A stretch of 64,000 bases of DNA. Origin: Massospora cicadina (taxonomy: Eukaryota; Entomophthoromycota; Entomophthoromycetes; Entomophthorales; Entomophthoraceae). A program made the translations under genes and the position numbers. Location: positions 1 through 64,000 of the forward strand of contig JAKSZP010009478.1 in assembly GCA_022478985.1 (NCBI GenBank). The letters run 5' to 3'. This document shows, in pieces, positions 51,975 to 63,980 of this stretch; within the stretch, counting starts at the first letter, position 1, and every line of letters begins with the position of its first letter. Under the pieces are notes generated by a model. The model ran no database searches. It saw nothing but the letters and a program-made list of their open reading frames with translations, and was not told the DNA's origin.

Positions 51975-53870
51975 CTGAAATGAATAATTATATATCACTA
52001 GTGGTGCCCACCCAAAAATGGGGAGCCACCACGCATCTTTATTTGCAAATGGGCCAAAAAAGGGATTATTAGAAATTGAAAAAAAATCCTAATATGGCAC
52101 TTTACTTAAAAAACCTAGGAAGCCATGTCAGAAGGTGAGGAAGCTTTGGGGAAGCTTATGTCTGGCACCCGCTTTAGCTGGAGGACCATGGCGGACAGCA
52201 TAGGGGCTATGGCATCAAAAGCATGCGGCATAAGGAGGTAGAGATGGGGGTTATCTTAAGTAATAAGGCTGGCAGTATCCATAGCCTCAATACATTGAGC
52301 AAGTTGATGCTCAGCAAATTTGATCAAAGCAGGCACAAAAGTGAATGACTTGATGCGCTGGTGGGCTTGAGGATAATTGGATTAAACATTGAAGTTTTTG
52401 CCGCATCAATGCATGTGTGACTCACACCAAAAGTGAACTCTTTGATTTCATATTTTGCATCTTCTTTAAACTTATGAGGGTCTTTGGGGATTGGAATACT
52501 CTCCACAAGGGGCTCCATCGCCCCATGAAGATGTTGAAAGAGAAGAGTGTTGGCAGGAGAAGAATCTGCCTCCACTGCTATTTTATTTATATTTTTATAT
52601 AATGGATAACCGTTTTTAGGGCAAAAACGACATAAACGCAAAATTGGAGGTTTGACAAGTAAATCCTCTAAGGAGAAATCAGGCTTAATATTATAAGCCT
52701 GATCTTTTTCATCAATCCATTCAAGCGCTTCAAATGGGTTTAACTCAACTAGTGCTGGCCCAGCCACCAGAATTGGAGGGGTGGCGAAAACTGATTGACT
52801 GTGTACTGTTGACCACAGCTGCTCAGCTGACACTGAATCAGCCATCAACTCAGGATTTTGTAATCTGGTCGAATTGTCTGAATTTTTGACGTTTTTAAAG
52901 TTTTGATTGGCTGCCAACTTGGAAGCGGCACCAGAATTTGCTGGGGTTGGGGGCAAGAGGATTAACCCCATTCAAAAAATTGGGCTGAACCAGTCTCTGA
53001 CCCAACGCAAGAGGGAGGAGCGGTGGAAGTGGTGGAGAAAGAGGCTGTCAGGCACTTGCACTTCAAGTAATTAAGCTCAAAACACAAGGCTCAAATTGCG
53101 TGGCCATTCTTGACCTGCACCCAAAAGAAATTAATTGACATAGATCTGATTGTCATAAGGGGGAATTGTGAGTTAGATGTCATGATGGAATGGGTGGATC
53201 GACATAAAGGCTTAAGGACTGATAAATGATATGTGCCATTGGGGACCTCAAATCAAAGCATGACGTCTGCGTCATAAATGGCCAATCCCTCTATGATTTT
53301 GTTGTGGAGACGTTCTGGGGAAAGATGGGAGGGCAACCTGGCAAATTGAACTACAAAAGGGGCATCAGCTGGGAGCCAGGTGTGAATGGTAGAAAGAGGA
53401 ATATTCTAAGAATAATTGGCATCTTTGCTGATGCCAATGCCTGGGCCTCAAACATAAAGCTAGGTCAAAATAGCCTTGAAAAGGAAAAAATTGATAAATC
53501 TGGCAAGTTTAAACACCACCATGGCCATCTCAATGATGGCCACACTCGCATATGGGAAGATTCCCATACTCAACCCAGAGGCCAAAATGAAGGTTGCTCT
53601 GAGGGAGCACCAAAGGGCTCCAGAGCACTTCCTGTGAGGTCGTGAGATATTAGGCTAAGTCCTGAGGTGGTACAGATGCCACGTGGCTTTGGGAGGGCTA
53701 GCAGAGCTAGCTTGGGTATGCTTTAGCAACGGCTGAAGAACAACAAAAGGTGGGGCACCACCACCTCACATCAGGGCAGCAGGTGTTTATCATACCGACA
53801 TTTTTTCATTAGGCTCAATTTGAGTTTTTTTTTGTAAAACTTAAAAACTAAAAATTTTGGCTTCAATTTA
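51975..53870 (-). mobile_element. Z4: near full-length ORF1-only retroposon
   Basis: Minus strand, about 1.9 kb, the same length as Z2. N-terminal half (53100-53700, broken frames): THTWLPADAPFVVQFARLP, HNKIIEGLAIYDADVML, FEVPNGTYHLSVLKPL and a worn knuckle (CFELNYLKCKC). 52324-52971 is open for 215 residues: NPFEALEWIDEKDQAYNIK, LEDLLVKPPILRLCRFCPKN, IPKDPHKFKEDAKYEIKEF, then in the next frame FTFVPALIKFAEHQLAQCIE. Candidate worn duplication ATTTTTAAATCATT (51961) / ATTATCAAATCAAT (53871). No RT or endonuclease. C-terminal domain not recognised. Confidence 0.72.
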
Positions 53871-53884
53871 ATTATCAAATCAAT

Positions 53885-55500
53885 AGAAATGTTTTTCCTA
53901 AGAAATGAATAATAATCTCATTATTTATACAATCAATTATTTAAGAAATGTCTTCTTATATCACTCATGTCTCATCGCTTTGTAGCCCAATAATTATACC
54001 AGTTCAATACATTGTTTATGGTACAAATATTGCAGTTATCATTGGGTTATAAAGTTCACATTCTTGACAAAAATATCTTCACTGTTTCTTTAAGTTGCTT
54101 TGAGCATTTTTGGCTCATTGTCATATTGTTGGGTTAACATCATATCAGATATAAATATATTGGCCAAAATGTCCATTGAGGTTACAGTGGGCAGCTGAGA
54201 TAAACAGTAGCATTTTGATGTTTTTAAGACGGTGTGGTGCTTAACATTGAAACTGTAGGCTTTAATTTATAAAGTTCATCAAGACTGCCACTCTTCCAGT
54301 TCCTTAGGACCTGTAACCATTATGGAGAGGGGTAGTCAGTTACTACACTGAAATGCATATCATAGTATTTTGAAAGTTTTTGCACGAATAGATTACTTTC
54401 AAATACTCCTTCTAAATTATGGCATATTTCTTATCACAAACATCCAAGGTTAGCTAAAGTAATCCATGGGGTGCTCAACACTCTCAGAGTCAGCTTGCAA
54501 AAACACTTTCCTACAATAGTTGGATTGGATTCTATCTTGATAATGCTTTGTTATATCAATATTTGGATAATGAGTATCAACGCTTTAATGAGGCAAATCT
54601 TCAATTTGGTAAAGGACAAACATCAGTTCATTATCCACTCACATCAAACATCTTTCTAAGGAAAAAAAGGCTCTACAATTTTACCAAAATAATCAACAAC
54701 TAGCATAGTAGTAAAAATGATGTTAAGGAACACCTGAATGTCTAACTTTCTAATTTCAACGTTATCTTTTTGATGGCCTCAATTTTCTCCGTTAAGGCCA
54801 TAAGCCATGCATATCAATAATAAACCCTAGATATCTGAGTTTTTCTTGGAAAAGGTACACTTTTGCAGCTTGATTTAAAATCAGCTATGGAGAGGTGGCA
54901 GAAGACTTCCTTTAAGGGCTTCAGGTGCTCGTTAAAAGTTTAAAACATTTATATCATCTAAATAAACTAAAGCGCAGAGTATTTTTGTAATCCCAATATA
55001 CTATCCATTCTTTCTAAAAGGTCGAAGGGGCATTTTACAATCTTTTTTGCATCCAAGTGGGTTGATAAAAGCCTTTAACCACATATACGGCGCACTTATT
55101 CTGTTTTCCTTTTAAGTAGCTCGATTTGCCAATAGCCAGAATCAAATCCATGGCCAGAAAGTATTGCATGCAGCCCAAACAGACCAGTACATTGTTGATT
55201 TCAGGAATTTGTAGAATTTTTCTGGTAACATTGTTTAGCTTTTTTCATTAAAAATAAACGTTGTTGATCTATTTCTTATTAATGGTAAATACCAGGGGAG
55301 TCCCAAGAACTCTTAGAGGGAAAGCTTTCCATTTATATAAACTAGTTTATTTCATTAATGATGAATTCACCTGCTGCTTTTTTACATCTAAAAAATGCAG
55401 TTTTTTGCTTTTGAATCCAATATCAATATGATTTAGTACATCCTGGACGCACTCCAAATTATTTTTCAATTAAATAGCACTAAATTTTTCAGATAGAGCC
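53885..55500 (-). pseudogene. pol: E5 reverse transcriptase, RNase H and integrase zinc region (heavily decayed)
   Basis: Minus strand. RT: a PLRVLGTPLVF segment near 55285-55325 (the block after NYRKLN seen in E3) and an intact catalytic LVYLDDINVL at about 54950-54985. The connection/RNase H part is at 54130-54800. An H2C2-like piece (CHQNATVYLSCPL) lies near 54170-54230. Collinear with the fragments left of element T. Confidence 0.6.
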
Positions 55501-56700
55501 AGGATCTAATCTTTTTGGATTTGTTAACCCAGATAAGTTTTGTGAGTAGGTAAAAGTAGATTATCACTCAATGCAGATAAGCCCAAGTTTATTTAGATAA
55601 CCAAAATCATAGATACATTATATTTCATCAGCTGGCATTAAATGAAAAAAGAAACAACTTAATGTCACTTAATCTGATTAATACAAATGTAAACTTGCTA
55701 ATACTTATATTTCTTTATGTCTGGTAATATAAACCCAAGCGCGGCAACATGATATAACTTTGATTGCAGAACGGCGTGAATATTTCATCATAAAGACATT
55801 GGGCAAGTATCTAAGTAAAAATTTGTTTCCCACTAAAATTTGATTGCCTGTCATAACGGCTAGACTTAAATTTGCCTTTATTGAGATGCACTTTGATTCC
55901 AGAATCCGTTTAAGCAAATGCTTGGTGCAGTAGCAAATTTCTGGTAACTGATAGGCACTATGCTAGTCTTGAACGCCATGTTAACAAGCTCCTGAATTTG
56001 GGCTTAGGCCACTATTCTTTCAGGTGTGTAAAATTAAAAGATTTTGCTTTAGTATCTCAAAGAGTTCACTTCAAGGTCAGCTTTAATACTAAAAATACTA
56101 ATAAAAGATATTCTATTAAGAAAGTCATAATTATGGTTTAAAAAAACAAGAGCAGGAGCTAATTCTACTAATGAGCTAAACTGCAGTGGCAATGCACTAT
56201 AAGCTTCAAGAGGTAATAAAATTAGGCCCGCAGTGCTGTATTCTTCACAATAATCAATGGCTGACACAAGCCAAGGCTTCTTTACTAGCTTTTCTGCTGA
56301 ATTTGTTCTAGGTTTTAATGTCCAAAATAGCTCTAATTTGAGCACATTCACTGTAATATCATTATATTTTCGCTCAGAATATTAAACATAAGAAGAGTTT
56401 ATTAACTTGACATCAAAGTTGTCAGCTTGACCTAACTTAATAAAACTCTTCATCAAAATGGGGGCTTGAAGCTTTAAAAGCTCCTTTAGATATAACCAAA
56501 TGGACCCCATCCAGCCTGGGGTATCTCTAGAGGTTACAAAAAGCTCCTATTTTTCTGTGTTGCAAGTAAGGTTTTTAACTACTTTCAGTGCCAATTTAGC
56601 CTCAGATTCCATCTGTGAGTGGTCGCAACTACATGTCATTAACTATTACTTGATGGAACAATAGCCCTGGGCACCATGGTCATTATTAAGCATTTATTTG
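55500..56700 (-). pseudogene. E5 linker and protease (heavily decayed)
   Basis: An open stretch, 56049-56351, contains LEAYSALPLQFSSLVELAPA and NHNYDFLNRISFI, the protease middle and C-terminal motifs (compare AYSALPLQFG and NYDLLIGTSF of E1). The active-site DTG is not seen. Linker traces at 55700-56000. Confidence 0.6.
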
Positions 56701-58411
56701 ATATGCTGCGGCTCCTTTGGATTTCCTTAACTGGGAATTTTTGAAAGATGGCAGAAGCAGAATTTAACAGTTGCAATCACCCCATCTTTTACTAAGTTAC
56801 CCTCAGTAACTTGTTTCACGACATGAAATTTTTCTTTTGCAACCACTGCTGGGCAAAAAATTTTATAGTGCCCTAGTTTTTTTTCAAATATGACATGTTT
56901 CCTGATTAACATCTGGTCTATCAAAGCAAGGGTCATAGGTCTGAGTTGAAAGTTTTTTCATAGATATGGCCTAGTGTTTAAATCTTAAAGTTCATAGTGC
57001 CTTTTTAAGAGCCTCAAAAGTGGTGGTGCATTGGTTAAGACAGGTCACCATTTTAAAAATAGCATGTTTATCAATTTTAAACAATTGGTATCTGGTACAA
57101 TTCATTGTAGGGCTCACAGGCGTGGAAAAGAGGAATCTGGGCTCAAAGTTATCTAGAGCCTTAGTCATATAGAACTTGAGCCTTGAGGCAAAAATGATCA
57201 GCAAAAACCATATTTTGTTCATCCTTTTGAATAAGAAGTTGAGAAACATATATTTAATTGGGAATCCTTTATGCTCTGCTGAACTCCTCAATAATGTGAT
57301 CCTTGAAATCTAGGTAAGTCATGAAAACTTCACTTAATTCTGGAATTACTAGTTCTATTCTTCTGAAGCCCAGTGAGTTTATTAAAGTCCATATTAACAG
57401 TCTTGTGGGTACCCCATACTAATCTAAAACAGGCTATAAAGTTCACATGCCCATTATTATCAAAATTGGATAGCTTGATAGAATTAATTTAAAATTGCCT
57501 TTCACTGCATTTGTGACAGAGGGCCCACTTTAATCTCAATTAAATTTATGAGTAAGTATATGAGAGTGAAGCAAAATGGCTTTGAGCTGCCAGCGCGGCA
57601 TGAGTAGATGGTTTCAAGGTGGCACGAGCTGAGGGGTTGAAAGTATCACAAACTGGGATGGCTAAAGTCTTTCAGGTGTTAGATGTCAAATCATTACAAA
57701 TAGTGGTTGCTGTAGTATCAGGGTAGTTGGATGTCCTGGAGTTGGAAAGGATATTAGGAAGTTATGCACATTGCACACAAGTGGCACCTAATTGCCCTTA
57801 GCTTCAGGTTCATTTGGTAAGATTTATTGATTTTTAATAATTAGACAAGTATCACTTGCATGACTAACAATGAAACACTTTCAAAAATCTTTTAAATCTC
57901 ATTTTGAAACTGAATTTGTTTTTTAAGATGGCGGCGCTCTGCCTTTATTATGGTTCTAACATTATTTGAGTTTATGAATAGAATTCAGGAGTTCAGATTT
58001 AATGTCACACTTTTCTCTAGCCTATATTCTTACTTTTTTAATTATGAGTTTTTAATTGGAGACGCAGATAATCAATTCCCGGTATAAATTGCTTCAGAGT
58101 GTATAAATCCATATAAATCTACATTTAGGATGTAGAGGTGACATCAATTATCCTCAGTATACTTTATGTATCCCTTTTCTAGGCGATTGTTCCCTTACAG
58201 AATAGCCAAGCATCAGATAACGTGACCATCCATTTCATTTCTTGATTGATTAATAGAGTTGTGGTTGATTTAGTGGGCCTCATGATTAGTCAATTTTTCA
58301 TTTTCATGTCACGACATTTCAACCCATAATTTTTTAATACTTGTGAACAGTGATGGGCAATGTCCACACCCCACTAAATGAATATTCTTAGTTATTAATT
58401 ATCTCATTAAC
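56700..58411 (-). pseudogene. gag: E5 gag, C-terminal part (heavily decayed)
   Basis: A knuckle near 56850-56895 reads C-H-I-stop-K-K-L-G-H-Y-K-I-F-C: CX2CX4HX4C with the second Cys as TGA. Capsid-like text lies around 56992-57291. The rest, 57300-58411, is too worn to read. E6 inserted at 58411/62317. Confidence 0.5.
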
Positions 58412-59301
58412 TGTTGAATTTTAGGCCTTCTTCAATTGGGCTGGTTCTTCTTCTGAGATAAGTTGGAGTTTTAAGCGCCTATTGCATAAAGACAATAGAA
58501 CAGATGGTGACAATATCAAGATATAAACTCCTTGTAAATGGCATTTTAAATCTGTATTCATCTGTTGCTTACTTGGACAATGGCTCGCCGCCCTGATCCT
58601 TCTGATCCCAAGTAATTCCTCGACTTAATACAATGAAAGAGTATTATATAAAAAGGTTGTATATTAAAAAAAATTTGTAGTGTTAAACGATTGTTTTATT
58701 AGTATAAACTTGGTGATAATTTATAGGGTTTGATGTTAACTACATCTTACCCATGACACCACATTTCTCAGCGGCACTTAGCCAGAGGAACATGTAATAA
58801 GTTTGTCTGAGGATCTATAATCTTTTTGACTCTGGGGTATTTCACATGGCCTTGGGGTTGGTGTCAAACTCATAACCATCTCAAGACAGCGTTTTAGACG
58901 TGTTTGCAAATAGCTGAACCGTCACTCCTCTTGAGCAATCAATATCACATACCAAAGCGATTTGTACCACTAATTAGTAATTAATTTGATTCAAAACTTG
59001 ATCAACATTAAAAGTTAATTTTGACATAGACCAACAGAGCTCATGAGCCTGTGTCATTAAGATGTTTATTATTATTAAGATTGACTTAACCAACAAAGCC
59101 CCCAGGCCAGTGTCATCATAGTCAGATATTATTAAGTGAGAATCTAGGCTGCAGATCCTAAGTTTCAAAGATACTTAGGATATTTATGGTCCATAATCAC
59201 TGATTACTTAAATATGATACATAATAAAATTATCATCAGCTAATATTACTATTTCCTCTATTGAATTACCCAACAATTTAGGTCCACCCAACCATCCAAC
59301 A
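58412..59301 (-). repeat. E6 3' LTR
   Basis: TGTTGAATTTTAGGCC to CCATCCAACA. Shared blocks with the other LTR include ACTTGGACAATGGCTCGC and TTGTAGTGTTAAACGATTG. On the minus strand AAGGAGGAGGAAG immediately precedes it as polypurine tract. Confidence 0.88.
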
Positions 59302-59800
59302 CTTCCTCCTCCTTGACTGGATAAAAGCGGATGGTATTCTTTTTGGTCACAACATCCAATTTATCTGACCTTCACAATATGATGCTACATTAATAGCCTT
59401 TCAGCCCTGTAAAAACTTTTCTTATTAAAGTCCACATTTCCATGCTGCATGTTACAGTTAGCTCAGGCGTTTTGCCTTTGTTTTTTAGGCTGGTTCAACC
59501 AGCTATGCTTTGACATTTTTCAAAAGTACAACTTCTACACCTGCTGCAACTCCAGCAATCCTCAGCGAACCAAAACTGGCCCCCTTGGCTTTGATCTCAC
59601 TCTCCTCCCCCTCCCAAAGAAGGGTCCTTTAGCTCTAGTAGCGATGAGGCTTTAGAATTCATAAAATAAAATTTATTTTTCTACATTGATATTGTTTTTT
59701 CATTTTTTATAAGTTTTATTATTGTTGTTAAATTGTAATGTTTTTATTTCATGTTTTATATTTTATATTTTATATTTTTTCTTTTTTTATAAAAATCAAT
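59302..59800 (+). other. Possible Z-like 3' fragment in E6
   Basis: 59302-59316 is the polypurine tract. Beyond it, a plus-strand Pro/Ser/Thr-rich stretch (PAATPAILSEPKLAPLALIS in one frame) runs into a long T-rich tail (59690-59800), the same order as the C-terminus and 3' UTR of Z2 and Z3. No shared motif or target duplication was found, so this is tentative. It may have replaced the pol region. Confidence 0.3.
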
Positions 59801-61410
59801 AGAGTTTACTAAGTGGATATGGGAAGAATCCAAAGATTAAGATATGCTTCAATTTATCTTCAATGCCAGGACATTTGTATAAGAATGTGTCAATTGGCAT
59901 AGCTATATTCACCCCATTCAAACTTGGAGTATCTGCTGCATTGCTCTTCCCCTCAGCCAGAATATTCTTAAGTATTTTTTGCACATCCGGTTTGGCAAAT
60001 ACTTCAGAGGCTTCAGGTATGACACCCTTAATCTGAGAGCAAGTTACCACATGTACATTTGTAAATTATTCATTTGGTGCTAAAGTAGAATTTGTTTTGC
60101 TGAATCAAGGTCTTGCGGTCTACATTTTATTGTTGGTTAGGTGGGATGGTGGTTTGGCACAATAGAGCATCCCACATCTATTGTGCTTGTTCTTTTCCCT
60201 CCTCCTTCATATTATCTGGAAGAACTACATTGACACTTTGCTGATGGCATTGGGAAACATAGTGGCATTTACAATTGCAGTTATAACAAGTAATCTCATT
60301 TAATGGGCGTGAGGCCCTTGTATTTGAGGTTTGCTCAGTTTTCACAGGTGGATCACATTCATTATTATTACCGGTATTGTATGGTTTTCCAGCAGAGGCA
60401 GCAGGTCCTGATCTGTATCCAGTGGTGGGAGGGCCATAATTTTGTGAGCATCTGATAAGATAATTAACTAAATAAGATGTTGCAAGGTTTTGCACAAAAG
60501 CAGGCAATAAGGTATTTGACAAATTCTATTAAAGTTGTACTGCTTTTTGTAATGCAATTTTAGCATCAAAATCAATCATAGCCTTTGCGCCTAGGAGAAC
60601 TTGGGCTTCATGATAGAATCAATCTGAAGATTCATCAATTGGTTCACCTTTTTTTAAAGATGATATTCATAAATTTGGATTTTCTAGTTAATATTTGTTC
60701 TGGACCTCCAAATTCGAAGATGGCCCCTTTAACTTTGACGTAGGTTGAGTTTTCATCCAAATGAGGCATAATTAACTTGATGGTCCATTCATCTAAGCAG
60801 TTGATCATAATGGCCGCTTCGTTATAGTCACTGGACTCATACATGGCCATTTCAAAGAGTTAAGTAAATTGGCTACATTTCCATTCTTACTGAAAGAAGG
60901 CAGGTTTGACGGTTTGTAATTTACAATTTTCCTGATCATGGTTATCATGATTACTTCTTTAATGGCTTGAACCAGGCGTATCAGAGTGCTGAGGCGCTGC
61001 GCCATGGTTAGAGGAACTTGGGTTGGCCAAAGCAACCATTCTACATGGCAAATGTTTACGTGGCCCAGGGTTAATCTCATAATATTTAGAGGCATCACTG
61101 TCAGTAGAATTTCTTTGGGCGTGCTGTCTTTGATCATTGCTCAATCCTTTAATATTGCAATTTTCTCATTCAGATAGGTCATTTGAAATTGAAGAGCAGA
61201 AAGCACTTGATCTTTTTTTCTTATTAATTTCTTTAAATCATTCAAAACTCTATGTAGAGCATTATTTGCCTCATTGATAAAAGTAACTTCTTCAGAATGA
61301 TTATCAATTTAATGACTCATTATGTCCGCTGAACCTTGAAATTTTGTAAATTCATCCTTATAATTTGATATAGTCAGGGGTTGCTCCCTTCTCAGCGTGG
61401 TCACCATCTG
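59800..61410 (-). pseudogene. gag: E6 gag (broken)
   Basis: Minus strand, from the primer site: MAGNADGDHAEKGATPDYIK, then a coiled-coil-like run (NALHRVLNDLKKLIRKKDQV, LSALQFQMTYLNEKIAILKD), a capsid part at 60644-60850 (NEAAIMINCLDEWTIKLIMP) and a knuckle CYNCNCKCHYVSQC near 60255-60300 (CX2CX4HX4C). 59796-60050 is the conserved segment before protease (SLNGVNIAMPIDTFLYKCPG), after which the element stops. Frames are shifted several times. Confidence 0.75.
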
Positions 61411-61431
61411 CGTTCCCAGCCATGAGCGCCA
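61411..61431 (-). promoter_or_regulatory. E6 primer-binding site overlapping the gag start codon
   Basis: Minus strand TGGCGCTCATGGCTGGGAAC, two bases inside the 5' LTR. The ATG inside it opens MAGNADGDHAEKG. This would mean the primer tRNA covers the gag start on the RNA. Confidence 0.65.
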
Positions 61432-61433
61432 TT

Positions 61434-62316
61434 TGTTTATTTTTAGGCCTACTTCAATTGATCTGGTTCTTCTTCTGAGATAAGTTGGAGTTTTAAGAGC
61501 TTATTGCTTGGAGACAATAGAACAGATGTTGACAATATATAGGACATAAACTCCTTGGAAATGACACTTCAAAGCTGTATTCATCTGTTGTTTACTTGGA
61601 CAATGGCTCGCTGCCCTGATCCTTCAGATCCCAAGTAATTCCTCAACTTAATACAATGAAAGAGTATTATATAAAAAGCTTGTATATTAAAAAAATTTGT
61701 AGTGTTAAACGATTGTTTTATTAGTATAAACTTGGTGATAATTTATAGGGTTTGATGTTAACCACATCTTACCCATGACACCACATTTCTCAGCGGCACT
61801 TAGCCAGAGGAACATGTGATAAGTTCATATGAGGGTCTACAATCCTTTTGACTCTGGGGTATCTCACATGGCCTCAGGGTTAGTGTCAAACTCATAAACA
61901 TCTCAAGACAGCGTTTCTGACGTGTCTGAAAATAGCTGAACCGTCACTCCTCTTTACAATCAGTAGCACAGACCAAGACAATCTGTACCATTAATTAGTA
62001 ATAAATTTGATTAAAACTTGGTCAACAAAAAAAACTAATTTTGACATAGACTAACAGAGCCAATGATCCTAGGTCGTTAAATTGCATATTATTAAGTTTA
62101 AATTAACCAACAAAGCCTCTGGGACCATGTCATCATAGTCAAAAATTACTAAGTCGAATTGCTAGGCCGTGGATCTATGTTTTAAATATACATAGGATAT
62201 TTTTGGTCCCTAATCACTGATAATTTCGATATGATCCATTTTAAATTAGCATCAGCTAATATTATTATTTCCCCTATTGATTTAACGTACAATTTAGTCC
62301 AGTCAACCATTCAACA
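61434..62316 (-). repeat. E6 5' LTR
   Basis: TGTTTATTTTTAGGCC to CCATTCAACA, followed by CTAAC. Confidence 0.88.
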
Positions 62317-62992
62317 CTAACTATGCATATTAGAACAAAATTTATCAAGTCAGACAGCCCTTCCACCTTCTGGTGGCTGTTATGGGTCTGCTGCTGATTG
62401 TACTGAACTATGCATGAAAGTTTTAAAAGCGCCACATAAGAATCCATTAAAAAAGAGTTATCACTTTGTTTGGCTTTCTTGAATACAACCATGTCACTAA
62501 ATGGCAATATGCTGATTAGCTATGATGCGCTGGGCTTAATGATTTAAAAAGGTAACATAATTCATCAATTTTTACAAGCTTCACTTGAATAGCGATTCTT
62601 AACCATATCATTGATATTTATGTCACGTATAAAATGGCAATTTTTTTAAATAGGTCCTAGAACTTTTACTTATAAACATTCCCAATTAGGCTTTATTCAT
62701 TCTGGTTTCATTAAAGATTAACCTAGAAGTAGCCCCTCTGAAAACTCTCTAAACTGCGGTGGGGCGACATTGAACACCCAGGTTAAAGCTTGTGATTTAA
62801 CAGAATGGAGGGGGATTCTCCATAAGGGGGCCTTTCGCCTCATTGTTGTTTGAACTATCAAAGTAAAAATAATCTAGGTCTATGCCGCTTTTATCTATAG
62901 GTTTGTGCTATTATTTGTTGTCAAGGTCAATGGCTATGCAATTTGGGGTTAAATCCTCACCAGTTAAGTAGTTTCACAAGGTTGCAGAATGT
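62317..62992 (-). pseudogene. E5 gag N-terminal part and leader
   Basis: By position between the right E5 LTR and E6. A 77-residue minus-strand stretch at 62274-62507 (DMVVFKKAKQSDNSFLMDSY) has no family match and starts within E5 but ends in the E6 LTR, so only its first two thirds can be real. 62700-62830 is GC-richer with no frame. Confidence 0.35.
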
Positions 62993-63980
62993 TTCCTGTA
63001 GTAAACGCTATAAACTTAAAATTGGCACAGCAGCGTCAGTTTTTGAATGTACAGGTAAGTTTACATACAATGAAATGCAAATTTTGAAGGATTGAAAATT
63101 TAAGCTGAATAAAGCCTTATATTTCAAAACAGGTTTTTACTATATTAAAAAGTGAAAGTATATTTTTCTTAGTATTCACAGAGGTTTTATGGTACGCAGG
63201 CTTTTGTATTCTTTTACGTGGTAGGCTTTTGATGCTACCATAAAACCAGATTTTCTTTTTAATAGGCAGTTCTTTATTTATATTCTTCATTAAGTCCATA
63301 ATTCCCATTGGTGCAGGTAAGTAACTACTGAGCAACACAAAGGAATTTCAAGTCAGCTGCATAATTTTTGTAAATGAGATGTAGAATAATGCCTATACTT
63401 GTGTCATTTACAATTAATAGCAATTCTCTAGTAGAAAATGATACTTTGAAATTAGCCAGGGATAGTAGTAAAGACTGTTAACAACATGATTGCACTAGCG
63501 CTGGGAAAAGTTAGTTGATAATATGTAATAAGTGATTTGACTGTCCCCACTTACTGGGGCGAGGGGGAAAACAATGATTCAAGGTTTAACGCCAGCAGTT
63601 TGGTGAAAGATGATCATAATTTTAGTAGTACCATTATTTGGCAATGAAGACTGACAGCATTGTAGTAAATTGATACTATGAGTTGATGCGCAATGAGGTC
63701 AATGATCAATTGAAGAAATAGATAATCGTTGGGGATGATCCCATATTAAACCATAGCAAATTAATGCTACAACTTGACACATCTGTAAGGGCAAGAATCT
63801 CAGGAAGCAATGCATATATTGAAGAGGTGACATAAGAAGAGTATTTGTTGATTTTATAGATTAACGCTGGCATAGTGGGTCATATTTTATCAAAGGCCTT
63901 TGCCTAAAAATGGGTGATTATATATTTCATAATTTACCTGGTTTAGTTATATAGCTTGGTCAGCACAATATCTCAGTACA
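62993..63980 (-). repeat. E5 5' LTR and worn primer-binding site
   Basis: CCTGTAGTAAACGCTATAAACTT near 62995 resembles the CCTGTAGTGAGCACCACTGTTAAATT junction of E3, so the primer site and LTR start are near 63010. The LTR matches 29900-30811 in scattered blocks and ends about CTCAGTACA at 63980. Confidence 0.55.

Larger units (their letters stand above)
58412..62316 (-). mobile_element. E6: gag-only LTR element
   Basis: LTRs 58412-59301 (890 bp) and 61434-62316 (883 bp) align end to end with mostly point differences. TTAAC (58407-58411) and CTAAC (62317-62321) are a near-perfect 5-bp duplication. The 2.1-kb internal part holds gag (minus strand), a knuckle and the pre-protease segment, but no protease, RT, RNase H or integrase, so it depended on other elements. 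Its primer site differs from that of all others here. Confidence 0.87.
29900..63980 (-). mobile_element. E5: very old Gypsy element spanning the right half, multiply interrupted
   Basis: Left LTR 29900-30811 and right LTR about 63011-63980 align in blocks (CTTAGTAATCACAGTGGCTTT / CTTAGTATTCACAGAGGTTTT; GGTTGGTAAGG region; AGGAAGCAAT). Between them, minus-strand pol pieces occur in exactly collinear order: integrase C-terminus 30812-31034, core 36285-37337, RNase H and RT 53900-55500, protease 56050-56350, gag 56700-62990. The interruptions are LINE2, T (with E4 and the chromovirus), Z4 and E6. No target duplication was found. Single-element origin is inferred from collinearity. Confidence 0.7.

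Noticed and set aside
53226..53645. 139-residue plus-strand open frame (DLKSKHDVCVINGQSLYDF)
   Set aside because: It is the antisense of the Z4 N-terminal region, whose minus-strand text matches Z1 and Z2 (VVQF-LP and VPNG blocks).
36285..55500. Two separate Gypsy elements (one around 30-37 kb, one around 54-64 kb)
   Set aside because: Their domains are complementary and collinear on one strand and their outer LTRs resemble each other, so one interrupted element is simpler. The match is weak enough that this stays an inference.
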